Shown here in pieces: positions 39,381 through 47,396 of a stretch of DNA of 47,396 nt (the stretch's first letter is position 1; each line of letters starts with the position of its first letter). The DNA comes from Collinsella sp. AF20-14LB (GTDB lineage Bacteria; Actinomycetota; Coriobacteriia; Coriobacteriales; Coriobacteriaceae). The notes beneath the pieces were generated by a model, which saw only the letters and a program-made list of their open reading frames with translations, was not told the origin of the DNA and searched no databases. The stretch is from positions 13,976-61,371 of the forward strand of contig NZ_QRWD01000016.1 in assembly GCF_003459505.1 (NCBI RefSeq), written 5' to 3'. A program made the position numbers and the translations under genes.

Positions 39381-40571
39381 TTACTTTCGACGATATTCGT
39401 CGGCCAGTTGCTTCCAAGCGGGTAGCGAGTTGACGATGGTCTCGTAGCTCACACAGTAGCCAAGGCGGAACCAGCCCGGCATGCCAAAGCTATCCGAAGG
39501 CACCGCGAGCAGCTCATACTTCTTTGCGCGCTCGCAGAAGGCGTTCGCATCGGGCTCCAGCGCCTTCACCCACAGGTAAAATGCACCATTCGGCTCAACA
39601 TAGGTGTAGCCGTACTCCGCTAGTGCATCGGTAAGCGCGGTGCGGTTGCGCGCATAGGCCTCAACGTCACTCGGCTCATCGATGCAATCGATAATCACGC
39701 GCTGGAAGAGCGCCGGCGCGCACACGAAGCCCAGCGTACGGGCGGCACCGGCAACGGCGGGCATTAGACGAGCTGCCTGAGGATTCGTATTGGGAACCAG
39801 GATCCACCCCACGCGCTCGCCCGGTAGAGAAAGCGACTTGGAATACGAGTAGCACACGATGGCGTGCTCGTAGATCGAAGGCACCCAAGGCACCTCGGCG
39901 CCATAGACAATCTCGCGATACGGCTCATCCGAGATAAGCATAATCGGGTTCTCGGGATCGCGCTTGGCGTTGACCTCGCACAAAACATCAGCCAGTCGCG
40001 TCAGGGTATCGCGCGTATACACGGCGCCGGTCGGGTTATTCGGCGAGTCGATGATGACAGCTGCCGTCTTATCGGTAATCGCCTTGAGCACGTTGTCCAC
40101 GCTCAGCTGGAACGTATCTTCTTCGGCAAGCGCCTCGACACACGTACAGCCGGCCTTCTCAATCCACACGCGATACTCCGGGAAGTACGGGGCGATAACA
40201 ATGACCTCGTCACCCGGGTTCGTAACGGCATTGAGCGTGCAGGTGAGCGAAGCCGCCGCGCCCACGGTCATAAAGACGTCCTTGCCCTCATAGCTCGTAC
40301 CGAAGCGACGGTTAAGAGACTCAGCCACGGCGGTACGGCACTGCGGCAGGCCCGGAGCGGGCGTATAACCGTGCAGCTGGTCACTCGGCAGTTCAAGCGC
40401 CTTTTTGATGGACTCCGCGACGGCGGCGGGAGCAGGAACGCTCGGGTTGCCCAGCGAGAAATCGAACACGTTTTCCGCGCCGATTTGCGCCTTGCGCTCA
40501 AGGCCGTAGCTAAAAATCTCGCGGATAATGGAGCTTTCCGCACCGCGGGCATACATAGTTTCGTTGATCAT
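39381..40571 (-). CDS. PLP-dependent class I/II aminotransferase
   Basis: A 396-residue fold-type I aminotransferase of the aspartate aminotransferase superfamily. Signatures are SLGNPSVPAP, SPNNPTGAVYT, SDEPYREIVYG, and the PLP-binding lysine in SYSKSLSLPGERVGW (about residue 241). Substrate is not clear; relatives include AspC- and AlaT-like enzymes. ATG 40571 follows AAGGGGA. A 25-bp perfect inverted repeat lies 60 nt upstream. Confidence 0.88.
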   Translation of the reverse strand: MINETMYARGAESSIIREIFSYGLERKAQIGAENVFDFSLGNPSVPAPAAVAESIKKALELPSDQLHGYTPAPGLPQCRTAVAESLNRRFGTSYEGKDVFMTVGAAASLTCTLNAVTNPGDEVIVIAPYFPEYRVWIEKAGCTCVEALAEEDTFQLSVDNVLKAITDKTAAVIIDSPNNPTGAVYTRDTLTRLADVLCEVNAKRDPENPIMLISDEPYREIVYGAEVPWVPSIYEHAIVCYSYSKSLSLPGERVGWILVPNTNPQAARLMPAVAGAARTLGFVCAPALFQRVIIDCIDEPSDVEAYARNRTALTDALAEYGYTYVEPNGAFYLWVKALEPDANAFCERAKKYELLAVPSDSFGMPGWFRLGYCVSYETIVNSLPAWKQLADEYRRK

Positions 40572-40630
40572 CTGTTCCCCTTTCGCATAGGCGGTATTGT
40601 ACGCTTTAGTCGGGCAAAGCACCGTAGCAA

Positions 40631-40692
40631 TGTTGATTGGGGACAGACTTAAATGCGTGAAAACGCTCATTTAAGTCTGTCCCCAATCAACA
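40631..40692. repeat. REP-like palindrome with 25-bp perfect arms
   Basis: Arms 40631-40655 and 40668-40692 are perfectly complementary. The tip is CGTGAAAACG, a 3-bp stem with a GAAA loop. It carries GGGGACAG, as in REP-like copies A-F, but a different arm sequence. It lies between the aminotransferase start and the ftsH terminator. Confidence 0.8.
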
Positions 40693-40698
40693 AAGGAA

Positions 40699-40730
40699 AA
40701 AGCCTCCGCAGGTTTCCCCGCGGAGGCTTT
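40699..40730 (-). terminator. ftsH terminator
   Basis: Perfect arms AAAGCCTCCGC (40699-40709) and 40720-40730; the minus strand ends in CTTTTTCC. Confidence 0.85.
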
Positions 40731-40741
40731 CGCCACAAAGA

Positions 40742-42880
40742 CTATTTGTCGTCGTCGGTGTCGACACCGGCATTGACGGCATGGTCATCGCCAGCATCGC
40801 CGGATGCGACGTCGGCATCCTCCTGCATAGCCGCCTGCGCAAAGGCCGCGGCATCGGCCGCCAGCTCCTCCTCACTCATGCGAGGCGCACGCTTCTTGGG
40901 CGGCATACCGGCTGCCTTGGCGTTGCGCTCCTCCTTGGCCGCCAGGATATCGCCCTCGCGCTCAAGGTAGGCGTCCCACTCGTTATCGAGCAGGGCATTC
41001 ACGGCATCGCCCTCGACGGTCTCGCGCTCAAGCAGCACCTTGGCCATCAGATCGAGCTGATCGCGACGGGCATCCAGGATCTCGACCGCACGGCGATGGG
41101 CTTCGCGCATAATGCGCTGGACCTCGATGTCGATACGGCGCGCCGTTTCCTCGGAGTAATCCTGATGATCGGCATAGTCGCGGCCCAGGAACACCTGATG
41201 CTGCGCCTCACCAAACACCTGCGTTCCAAGCTCCTCGCTCATGCCCAGGCGCGTGACCATCTCGCGCGCCATCTTGGTCGCACGCTCCAGATCGTTGCTC
41301 GCGCCCGACGTGATGTCGTCGCACATGAGCTCCTCGGCAACGCGACCGCCCAAGAACACGGCAAGCTCGTCGAGCATCTCATTCTTGGTCTTAAGGAAGT
41401 GGTCCTCCTGCGGAAGCTGCAGCGTGTAGCCCAGCGCCTGGCCGCGGCTGACAATCGAGATCTTGTGAACCGGATCGGAATGCTCCAGGATGTGGCCCAC
41501 CAGGGCGTGACCGCTTTCGTGGTAGGCAATCGTGGTGCGCTCTGCTTCGGTCATCACACGACCCTTGCGCTGCGGACCGGCAATCACACGCTCCATCGAC
41601 TCCTCGACCTCGTCCATCGAAATCACGGAACGATGGCGACGGGCAGCCAGCAGTGCAGACTCGTTGAGCAGATTTGCCAGATCGGCGCCGGTGAAGCCAA
41701 CGGTCATCTGGGCGAGCTTCTCAAACTTCACGTCCTCGTCCATCGGCTTGTTCTCGGCATGCACGCGCAAGATCTGCTCGCGGCCCTTCACATCCGGACG
41801 GTCGACCGTAACCTGACGGTCAAAACGACCGGGACGTAGCAATGCCGGATCCAGAATATCGGGGCGGTTGGTCGCGGCGATCAGGATGACCGACTCGCTC
41901 TCCTCAAAACCGTCCATCTCGACCAGCAGCTGGTTGAGCGTCTGCTCGCGCTCGTCGTGACCACCGCCCAAGCCAGCTCCGCGCTGACGTCCCACGGCAT
42001 CAATCTCATCGATGAAGATGATCGACGGGGCCTGGGACTTGGCCTCCTTAAAGAGGTCACGCACACGGCTGGCGCCGACACCCACGAACATCTCGACAAA
42101 GTCAGAGCCCGAGATGCTAAAGAGCGGCACGCCCGCCTCGCCGGCAACAGCCTTGGCCAGCAGCGTTTTACCGGTGCCCGGAGGGCCCACCAGCAATACG
42201 CCACGCGGGATCTTGGCGCCCAGCTTGCGATAGCGATCCGGATCGCTCAAGAAGTCACGGATCTCCTCGAGTTCCTCGACGGCCTCGTCCACGCCGGCAA
42301 CGTCCTCGAACTTGACCTTGGGGCGCGTGGCCTCGTTGGTCTTGGCGTTGGTCTTGCCAAACTGCATGTTCCTGTTGTTGGCGCCCATCATCTGGCGCAT
42401 AAAGTAGAACATGATGGCAATCAGGGCGATCGTCGGAAGCACCCTCATCGCCAGGTCGCCCCAAAAATCGGGGTCATTGGTGTTGACAATGTACTTGGTA
42501 TCGGGGTGCTCCGCCATAAGCTCGGCAAGCGAATCGGAGCCGACATAGGTCGAGGAAAAGCTCTTGAGCTCGCTCGTATCGCCCTTGTCCTTTTTTGTCT
42601 TCCAGTAATGACCCGCCACGCTTCCGTCTTGAACCGTATAGGTCAAATCTTCGACGCGATCCTGCTTAATGGCGTTGACCATCTCGCTCGTCGCGAGCTT
42701 TACGGTATTGCTGGAATTGGCAAAGCCGGAGCCCATGTTAAAGAAGGCGTAGCCCAGAAGCGCGCAAGCCAAAATAAAATACAGCCAGCCCGTACGCGTG
42801 GGCTTCTTGCCTCCGGGCATCCCCGGGATCTTAGGCTCCCGGGGAGTCTGGGAATTGTTATCGTTACGGTCGTCGGGCAT
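40742..42880 (-). CDS. ftsH: ATP-dependent zinc metalloprotease FtsH
   Basis: A 712-residue membrane-anchored AAA+ protease that degrades misfolded membrane proteins and short-lived regulators. Two N-terminal helices ([15 protein letters not shown] near 40; [13 protein letters not shown] near 155) flank an exported domain. Walker A is GPPGTGKT (about residue 236), Walker [12 protein letters not shown], and the zinc site is HESGH (about 455). The C-terminal 60 residues are acidic and Ala-rich. The start is one nt after the hpt stop. It is the last gene of tilS-hpt-ftsH. Confidence 0.97.
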   Translation of the reverse strand: MPDDRNDNNSQTPREPKIPGMPGGKKPTRTGWLYFILACALLGYAFFNMGSGFANSSNTVKLATSEMVNAIKQDRVEDLTYTVQDGSVAGHYWKTKKDKGDTSELKSFSSTYVGSDSLAELMAEHPDTKYIVNTNDPDFWGDLAMRVLPTIALIAIMFYFMRQMMGANNRNMQFGKTNAKTNEATRPKVKFEDVAGVDEAVEELEEIRDFLSDPDRYRKLGAKIPRGVLLVGPPGTGKTLLAKAVAGEAGVPLFSISGSDFVEMFVGVGASRVRDLFKEAKSQAPSIIFIDEIDAVGRQRGAGLGGGHDEREQTLNQLLVEMDGFEESESVILIAATNRPDILDPALLRPGRFDRQVTVDRPDVKGREQILRVHAENKPMDEDVKFEKLAQMTVGFTGADLANLLNESALLAARRHRSVISMDEVEESMERVIAGPQRKGRVMTEAERTTIAYHESGHALVGHILEHSDPVHKISIVSRGQALGYTLQLPQEDHFLKTKNEMLDELAVFLGGRVAEELMCDDITSGASNDLERATKMAREMVTRLGMSEELGTQVFGEAQHQVFLGRDYADHQDYSEETARRIDIEVQRIMREAHRRAVEILDARRDQLDLMAKVLLERETVEGDAVNALLDNEWDAYLEREGDILAAKEERNAKAAGMPPKKRAPRMSEEELAADAAAFAQAAMQEDADVASGDAGDDHAVNAGVDTDDDK

Positions 42881-42881
42881 C

Positions 42882-43430
42882 TTACGAATAAACCTCCGGT
42901 TTCAAAATGCCCAGATACGGAAGGTTACGATAGCGCTCGGCATAGTCGAGGCCGTAGCCCACCACAAAGGCATCGGGGCAATGGGTTCCAACATACTTGG
43001 GCGTGACGGCCGAGGTACGGTCCTCAACGTCCTTCCACAGGAAGGCGGCAACCTCCAGAGAAGCGGGCTTGCGGCTCTCGAGGTTCTTCATCAGGTACTT
43101 GAGCGTCAGACCCGAGTCCAGAATGTCCTCGACGATCAGCACGTCGCGACCGCGGATGTCGATATCCAGGTCCTTAATGATACGCACGATACCCGAGGAC
43201 TTCACACCGTCGCCATAGCTCGAAACAGCCATGAAATCGATGTTGGTCGGCAGCTCGATCTTGCGCATCAGGTCGCCCATAAAGACCACGGCGCCGCGCA
43301 GGACCGCAATCAGCACCAGATCCTTACCCGCGTAGTCGCGAGTAATCTGCTCGCCTAGGCGAGAGACGATACCGTCGATATCCTCCTGCGTAAACAGAAC
43401 CTTCTCGATATCCGGATGTTGAGAAGCCAT
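42882..43430 (-). CDS. hpt: Hypoxanthine phosphoribosyltransferase
   Basis: A 182-residue purine-salvage enzyme that makes IMP/GMP from base and PRPP. The PRPP motif is VLIVEDILDSGLTL (about 100-113), and the flexible loop is AVSSYGDGVKSSG. The C-terminal VGYGLDYAERYRNLPYLG is typical of bacterial HPRTs. It lies between tilS and ftsH, a conserved order in many bacteria, in which TilS and HprT interact. AAAGGG precedes the ATG. Confidence 0.95.
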   Translation of the reverse strand: MASQHPDIEKVLFTQEDIDGIVSRLGEQITRDYAGKDLVLIAVLRGAVVFMGDLMRKIELPTNIDFMAVSSYGDGVKSSGIVRIIKDLDIDIRGRDVLIVEDILDSGLTLKYLMKNLESRKPASLEVAAFLWKDVEDRTSAVTPKYVGTHCPDAFVVGYGLDYAERYRNLPYLGILKPEVYS

Positions 43431-43577
43431 GACAACCCTTTCTTGTGCTTATCGCCCACACACCGCCGTATGGACGCGAACTACACATTCTAGCAGCGCA
43501 CGGGGTATATTTTCCAGCCCGTACGCCATCAGCGCGGGAATACCGTCAACGTCGCACAGAATAGCTGGCATGGGACG

Positions 43578-45119
43578 CTATTCCGCATCGACCACACGAA
43601 GCAGATATGCCACGCGCGTTGCGGCCGTGCATTTAAAACGCTCGTCCGTGCGAACGCCTGCAACCCACACCACGGCACCTCCCGGAGCCGTTCTCACCAC
43701 GGGTACGCCAGAGCGGTCTGAAACAGGAATGCGCGCCTCGTTCAACAGGTCTGACACTTTCTTGCTTCGGCCGTTCATCCCCAACGGGCACATCACGTCT
43801 CCCGGCACAGGGCTATCCACCCACAGGCGCGCCGATCGTGCCTCGGTGGGAATCTCCCCGCGCGAGCCGGCTAACATCCGCTCGCCATCGCAGTCGGCAA
43901 ACCCCAGGGCCGCCGCATCCACCAAGGCCGCAACCTTTCCGGCAGCAGCAAGCTCGCGGGCACGGTGCACGATATCGCACCCCGGCTCCACAGCCATCGG
44001 CTCCGCTGTCAGCATATGCCCCGCCCCCAGCGGCAGACGACCGGGAACGGAGATCCAATCGGCCACTAAACCCTCGCGCGCCGCCGGAGCCTTGAATGAC
44101 AGCATGCCAAACTCCACGCGCGCATCGATTCCCGCCGGCAGCGTGACCGAACCCGAGCCTTCGGCGACACAGGCGAGCACGCGCTCCACATGCCGCATCT
44201 CCGGGCGAGCGTCGGGGTCGATACGCTTAATTGCCAGTCGCACCATGCGCCGAGCAATCACCACCTCGGCCGCGGCCAGTCGGCGAGCGTCAAGAACCAG
44301 TGCACCCGCCGCCTCCTTACGCAGGCAGCTTCGAAACGCCTGTGCGGAAAGCTGGGAAAGAAAGGCGTCCTCATCGCCCAAGATCTCGCAGGCGGCGCCA
44401 ATCGTCTTACAGACACTCGCGTTGCGCTGCGCCACCACCGGCATCACTCGATGGCGCACATAGTTACGCAAGTATGACACGTCCTCGTTGCTCTCGTCCT
44501 CTCGCCACGGCTGACCATGCACCTGCAAATAGCCCACGAGCTCATCATGAGTCAGGTCGAGCAGGGGACGCACCACGATATTCCTCCGGCGAGGAATGCT
44601 CGATAGGCCAGCGGACCCCGAACCCTTAATCGCGTTCATCAAAAACGTTTCCGCGCGATCCGAAGACGTGTGCGCAGTGCAGATACGAGCCGCCGTTCGC
44701 GGTGCCCCCGTCTGGACGCAGAGCTCGCGAACATACCTCCGCGCCGCGGCATAGCGCACCTCGCGGGCGGCCGCCTCGATATTGCCCGATTCATCATCAA
44801 AATAGGCATGCTCAACACACAGCGGCAAGCCATATTGTGCGCATAGGCCGCGCACGAAGGCCTCGTCGCCATCGGATGCCTCGCCGCGCAGATGATGGTT
44901 CACATGCAGCACGTGTAGTCGCTCGCGCGCGATGGGGGCTACACCACGCCCATCCAGAATATCCAACTTTGATGTGCATGCCATAAGGAGCAAAGCCGTC
45001 GAGTCCGCACCACCTGATACCATGAGCACCACGGGGGCAGCCGTCTGCCGCGTTGCCAGGGCCCTATCATCGGCCCACGATGCAGCATGGTGTCCATAAT
45101 GTTGAGATACCGTTGGCAT
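43578..45119 (-). CDS. tilS: tRNA(Ile)-lysidine synthetase TilS
   Basis: Converts C34 of the CAU tRNA(Ile) to lysidine with ATP, an essential step. The PP-loop is SGGADST (residues 35-41), HVNHHLRGEAS follows, and TAHTSSDRAETFLMN (about 155-170) is the family signature. The C-terminal TilS domains are present (MGMNGRSKKVSDLLNEARIP). The length of 513 residues is in the normal range. GAGGAGGA precedes the ATG. The 147-nt gap to hpt shows no hairpin terminator. Confidence 0.93.
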   Translation of the reverse strand: MPTVSQHYGHHAASWADDRALATRQTAAPVVLMVSGGADSTALLLMACTSKLDILDGRGVAPIARERLHVLHVNHHLRGEASDGDEAFVRGLCAQYGLPLCVEHAYFDDESGNIEAAAREVRYAAARRYVRELCVQTGAPRTAARICTAHTSSDRAETFLMNAIKGSGSAGLSSIPRRRNIVVRPLLDLTHDELVGYLQVHGQPWREDESNEDVSYLRNYVRHRVMPVVAQRNASVCKTIGAACEILGDEDAFLSQLSAQAFRSCLRKEAAGALVLDARRLAAAEVVIARRMVRLAIKRIDPDARPEMRHVERVLACVAEGSGSVTLPAGIDARVEFGMLSFKAPAAREGLVADWISVPGRLPLGAGHMLTAEPMAVEPGCDIVHRARELAAAGKVAALVDAAALGFADCDGERMLAGSRGEIPTEARSARLWVDSPVPGDVMCPLGMNGRSKKVSDLLNEARIPVSDRSGVPVVRTAPGGAVVWVAGVRTDERFKCTAATRVAYLLRVVDAE

Positions 45120-45167
45120 TTGCTTCCTCCTCTATTCGTTCGCACCCATTGTATCCTTTGGAATATT

Positions 45168-45977
45168 ATGTCTCGTCTGCACCTTCATATCCTTGGCAGC
45201 GGCTCAAAAGGCAACTGCGCGCTCATCGAAGGCCCCCGAGGGCTCATCATGATTGACGACGGTCTTTCTCGCCGCGAGACATTAAAGCGCATGGCAGAAC
45301 TGGGGCTCTCGGCAGATAACGTCTCGGCTCTTCTCATCACTCATGAGCACAGCGACCACATCAAAGGTCTCGATGTCTGGTGCAAGCACTGGCACGGCCC
45401 CCTCTATGCCAGTAGGGGCACACTTTCGAGCAAAGAAAATCTTTCGTATCTGTCTGTCGAGGAGTTCGATCCCGGTGACACCCTATCCATTGCCGGCATC
45501 CACGTGCAAACCTACTCAACATCACACGATGTCATCAATCCTGTCGGCTATCGATTTAATGCTCTCGATGATTCCATTGGGTTTGCCACCGACACCGGAG
45601 AGTTATCGAGCAAGGCCGTAGGCATCCTCAAAGACTGTCGAGTTCTCGCGCTCGAAAGTAACCACGATGTAACTATGTTGCGCGAAGGACCGTACCCACG
45701 CTTTCTTCAGGAGCGCATCCTGTCCACAAAGGGGCACCTCTCCAACAACCAGGCCGCCGAAGCCGCGCGAGAACTTGTTACCGATCGCACCGAACAGCTC
45801 ATCGCCATGCATATCAGCCAGGACAATAATCGTCCAAGCCTTACCGTCAAAAGCTATGCCAACGCGCTTGATGCAAGTCTCGATGATGAACTCGGCAGCT
45901 CAGCCACCTGTTTTCAAGGGCCACGGAAGCTCTCGATACGCCCTGCAAGTCAGTATCAACCGACAACTATTCAATAG
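45168..45977 (+). CDS. MBL-fold metallo-hydrolase, WalJ/YycJ-like
   Basis: A 269-residue metallo-beta-lactamase-fold protein. The metal-binding motif is THEHSDHIKG (about 59-68), with YSTSHDVINPVGY and FATDTGEL for later ligands, and HLSNNQAAE near the C-terminus as in YycJ/WalJ proteins. Those have been linked to cell-wall and DNA-repair functions, possibly as a 5' exonuclease. ATG 45168 has only GGA seven nt upstream. It diverges from tilS with a 48-nt gap. Confidence 0.88.
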   Translation: MSRLHLHILGSGSKGNCALIEGPRGLIMIDDGLSRRETLKRMAELGLSADNVSALLITHEHSDHIKGLDVWCKHWHGPLYASRGTLSSKENLSYLSVEEFDPGDTLSIAGIHVQTYSTSHDVINPVGYRFNALDDSIGFATDTGELSSKAVGILKDCRVLALESNHDVTMLREGPYPRFLQERILSTKGHLSNNQAAEAARELVTDRTEQLIAMHISQDNNRPSLTVKSYANALDASLDDELGSSATCFQGPRKLSIRPASQYQPTTIQ

Positions 45978-45994
45978 CCCACTCAAGACAACAA

Positions 45995-46026
45995 AAGGGG
46001 GCTGGGAATCACTTCCCAGCCCCCTT
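45995..46026. terminator. Bidirectional terminator, walJ / hsp20
   Basis: Perfect 14-bp arms 45995-46008 and 46013-46026 with a TCAC loop. AAAA precedes and TTAATTAAT follows, so it works on both strands. Confidence 0.85.
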
Positions 46027-46058
46027 AATTAATACTCTCGATTGAAGCAGAGCCATCG

Positions 46059-46490
46059 TTAGTCGATAGAAATCTTCGTGACGTTCTTCTTCTCGACAAT
46101 CTTAGGAACCGTAACGGTCAGGATGCCGTCAGCATACTTAGCCGAAAGGCCCTCGCTCGAAGCGTCCTTCAGATACACGCCGCGCGTCGCGCTGTACGAG
46201 CCGAACTCCTTCTGGAGGAAGTTCTTGCCCTCGTTTTCGGCGCTCTCCTCGACGTTCACACTGATCGACAGGCGACCCTCATTGAGCTCGACGTCGATGT
46301 CATCCTTGGCGACACCGGTAAGATACGCCTTGACCTCGTAGCCATCGCCCTTGTCCTCAACGTCAACGGGGAACGCCTTGGAGGCAATCGAGCTATTCGC
46401 CAGGTCGGTCATGTCATCAAACAAATCGAACAGCGAACTTGCAGAAGGACGGACGCCAAAAACCGAACGATAAGGAACCATGCTTGCCAT
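46059..46490 (-). CDS. hsp20: Hsp20 family small heat-shock protein
   Basis: A 143-residue ATP-independent chaperone. The alpha-crystallin domain runs from about residue 38 to 135, with YEVKAYLTGVAKDDIDVEL and the C-terminal strand block AKYADGILTVTVPK, including the usual A-x-x-x-n-GVL-like motif. The C-terminal I-x-I appears as KISID. ATG 46490 follows AAGGAG; a second ATG at 46481 is possible. A long AT-rich promoter region precedes it. Confidence 0.93.
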   Translation of the reverse strand: MASMVPYRSVFGVRPSASSLFDLFDDMTDLANSSIASKAFPVDVEDKGDGYEVKAYLTGVAKDDIDVELNEGRLSISVNVEESAENEGKNFLQKEFGSYSATRGVYLKDASSEGLSAKYADGILTVTVPKIVEKKNVTKISID

Positions 46491-46765
46491 GTTTACCACT
46501 CCTTGTAAGGACTGCCGAGTCATCTTCTAGGTGACTGGGACTTCTTTTGACGCTGTTATATATGCCCAGCCGCTTCTTATATATACATCGACTATAAAGT
46601 TTTTTTAGTCTATTTATATAAGCATATCTAAGTCTGGTTGACTAAGGTTTTGTCTAATAAACGGAATTTGAACGTAGGCTTAAATAATGTATGCAATCCC
46701 ATCAAAACTAGACGGCTGGCTTACAATGGGCGCATACACGATATTGATGACGAACTAAGGGCATC
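46491..46765. promoter_or_regulatory. AT-rich divergent intergenic region upstream of hsp20
   Basis: Positions about 46550-46640 are strongly AT-rich, with TTATATATAC and TATATATG boxes and a GACTA/TAGTC inverted repeat (46589-46611). No clear HrcA (CIRCE) or HspR (HAIR) site is seen. It must hold the hsp20 promoter and that of the gene at 46766, but I cannot assign boxes firmly. Confidence 0.35.
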
Positions 46766-47233
46766 ATGGACGATCAAAAACAGGACAACACGTTTATGCC
46801 GGAGCAGGACGAAGCATCCAGCCCGCAACCGATTCGATTCCATCGCCCCCACATCTCGCAAGAGCCTATCAATGACCCAGAGCCCAAATATGTGACAAGA
46901 AACCGATATCAAACACTCGAAGAAGCGCAAACGGGGCGCAAACATATGGGCGTCGCCTCGGGAGACCCTGTATATCTGAAAGACGCACCATTATCTAAAA
47001 ACAGCGCAGCTAGTGATGAGCCGATGAAAGCATCCGCCGCTCATCAACAAAGAGGGCCTCGACCCAAGCAAACCTTGACGCATTCGGCTCGCTATCTCGA
47101 AACGCCAAAACAGGGAAAGTCAATCTTCGTTTCGTCAAGTAAACGACGCAAGCAGCATCAACTGACAATCCTGCTTATGATCATTGCGGCCATAGCAGTT
47201 GCCCTTGTTATACGATTTATTTTCTTTAAATAA
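46766..47233 (+). CDS. Unknown tail-anchored membrane protein
   Basis: A 155-residue protein I do not recognise. Residues 1-125 are hydrophilic, rich in Gln, Pro, Ser and basic residues, with no clear domain (probably disordered). The basic run SSKRRKQHQ leads into one C-terminal helix (LTILLMIIAAIAVALVIRFIFF), so it is likely tail-anchored with a cytoplasmic N-part. AAGGG lies before the ATG. The frame 46638-46895 overlapping its start is not supported. Confidence 0.65.
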   Translation: MDDQKQDNTFMPEQDEASSPQPIRFHRPHISQEPINDPEPKYVTRNRYQTLEEAQTGRKHMGVASGDPVYLKDAPLSKNSAASDEPMKASAAHQQRGPRPKQTLTHSARYLETPKQGKSIFVSSSKRRKQHQLTILLMIIAAIAVALVIRFIFFK

Positions 47234-47302
47234 AGGCTCAATACCGAAAACAACAAGATCGTCTGGTGTAATTGAGTCATTTACACCCCGTAAACGCAAA
47301 AA

Positions 47303-47330
47303 AAGGGGGAGGCCGCGAGGCCTCCCCCTT
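47303..47330. terminator. Strong bidirectional terminator
   Basis: Perfect 12-bp arms AAGGGGGAGGCC (47303-47314 and 47319-47330) with a GCGA loop. On the minus strand seven T follow, so it mainly ends a minus-strand transcript coming from beyond the window edge; on the plus strand CTTC follows. Confidence 0.85.
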
Positions 47331-47332
47331 CT

Positions 47333-47396
47333 TCAAGTCTTGCGACGGCTCGGTGCCGTCCACCGGTCAGCGGCGCCCTGGCCTCCCACGGGCTGG
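47333..47396 (-). other. Possible 3' end of a minus-strand gene cut by the window edge
   Basis: On the minus strand a frame is open from the edge to TGA at 47335-47333 (last residues TAPSRRKT), three nt before the strong minus-strand terminator. With only about 20 codons it may instead be the end of a structured RNA; GACGG/CCGTC can form a stem here. Confidence 0.25.

Noticed and set aside
46491..46640. CIRCE or HAIR heat-shock operator before hsp20
   Set aside because: Neither TTAGCACTC-N9-GAGTGCTAA nor CTTGAGT-N7-ACTCAAG is present; the inverted repeat seen is short and AT-rich.
46638..46895. Open frame of 85 codons upstream of the tail-anchored protein gene
   Set aside because: Overlaps the better-supported gene at 46766 in another frame, starts in an AT-rich promoter region and has no ribosome-binding site.

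Overview
The window looks like a chromosomal segment of a high-GC, gut-type actinobacterium of the class Coriobacteriia, most likely Collinsella or a close relative. That assignment is inferred from gene content and style, not from a search. The evidence is GC-rich codon use, the tilS-hpt-ftsH order, a Gut-type PTS locus, LmrCD-like efflux genes and many strong intrinsic terminators. I see no phage, insertion sequence, CRISPR array, rRNA or tRNA gene.

Layout. 1-3.2 kb: ilvE, a DedA membrane protein and cysE. 3.2-7.5 kb: a MarR-controlled heterodimeric ABC exporter. 7.6-12 kb: a small unknown protein, a nitroreductase, an unknown membrane-anchored protein, a Fis-type regulator with a decayed AAA+ domain, and a YeiH-type exporter. 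12.1-16.4 kb: a GntR/FCD regulator, glmS and a LacI regulator. 16.6-23.8 kb is an accessory zone: a DUF4143 ATPase, a HAD phosphatase, larE, an AlbA_2/GHKL-ATPase/HTH protein with an unusual operator array, a frameshifted second copy of the HAD gene, and a secreted nuclease. 24-31.4 kb: a polyol or sugar locus with a GntR/UTRA regulator, a TIM-like isomerase, Gut-type PTS (srlB, gutM, srlE, srlA), an FGGY kinase, a class II aldolase and a HAD phosphatase. 31.5-36.5 kb: an EF-G-like GTPase and an amino-acid ABC importer. 36.8-40.6 kb: rlmD, a PHP phosphatase and an aminotransferase. 40.7-47.4 kb: the housekeeping block tilS-hpt-ftsH, a WalJ-like hydrolase, an Hsp20 and a tail-anchored unknown protein.

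How parts work together. The sugar locus can import and phosphorylate a polyol-like substrate and cleave a phosphorylated ketose, but it has no SrlD-type dehydrogenase, so its substrate is unclear. Copies of a palindrome with the core TAGACGTCTA, or its half-sites, precede three of its transcription units and probably bind the GntR/UTRA protein. ilvE and the amino-acid ABC importer share a second palindrome (CTTTA-N6-TAAAG), which suggests joint amino-acid control.

The most unusual signals are three. First, nine exact and one near-exact copies of TCTCTCTA/TAGAGAGA lie in 188 bp upstream of the AlbA_2 gene, with one perfect palindrome filling the spacer of its promoter. Second, a dispersed REP-like repeat occurs in five copies, and two pairs of copies bracket single genes. 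Third, a class of large two-tier intergenic palindromes has perfect outer arms of up to 39 bp.
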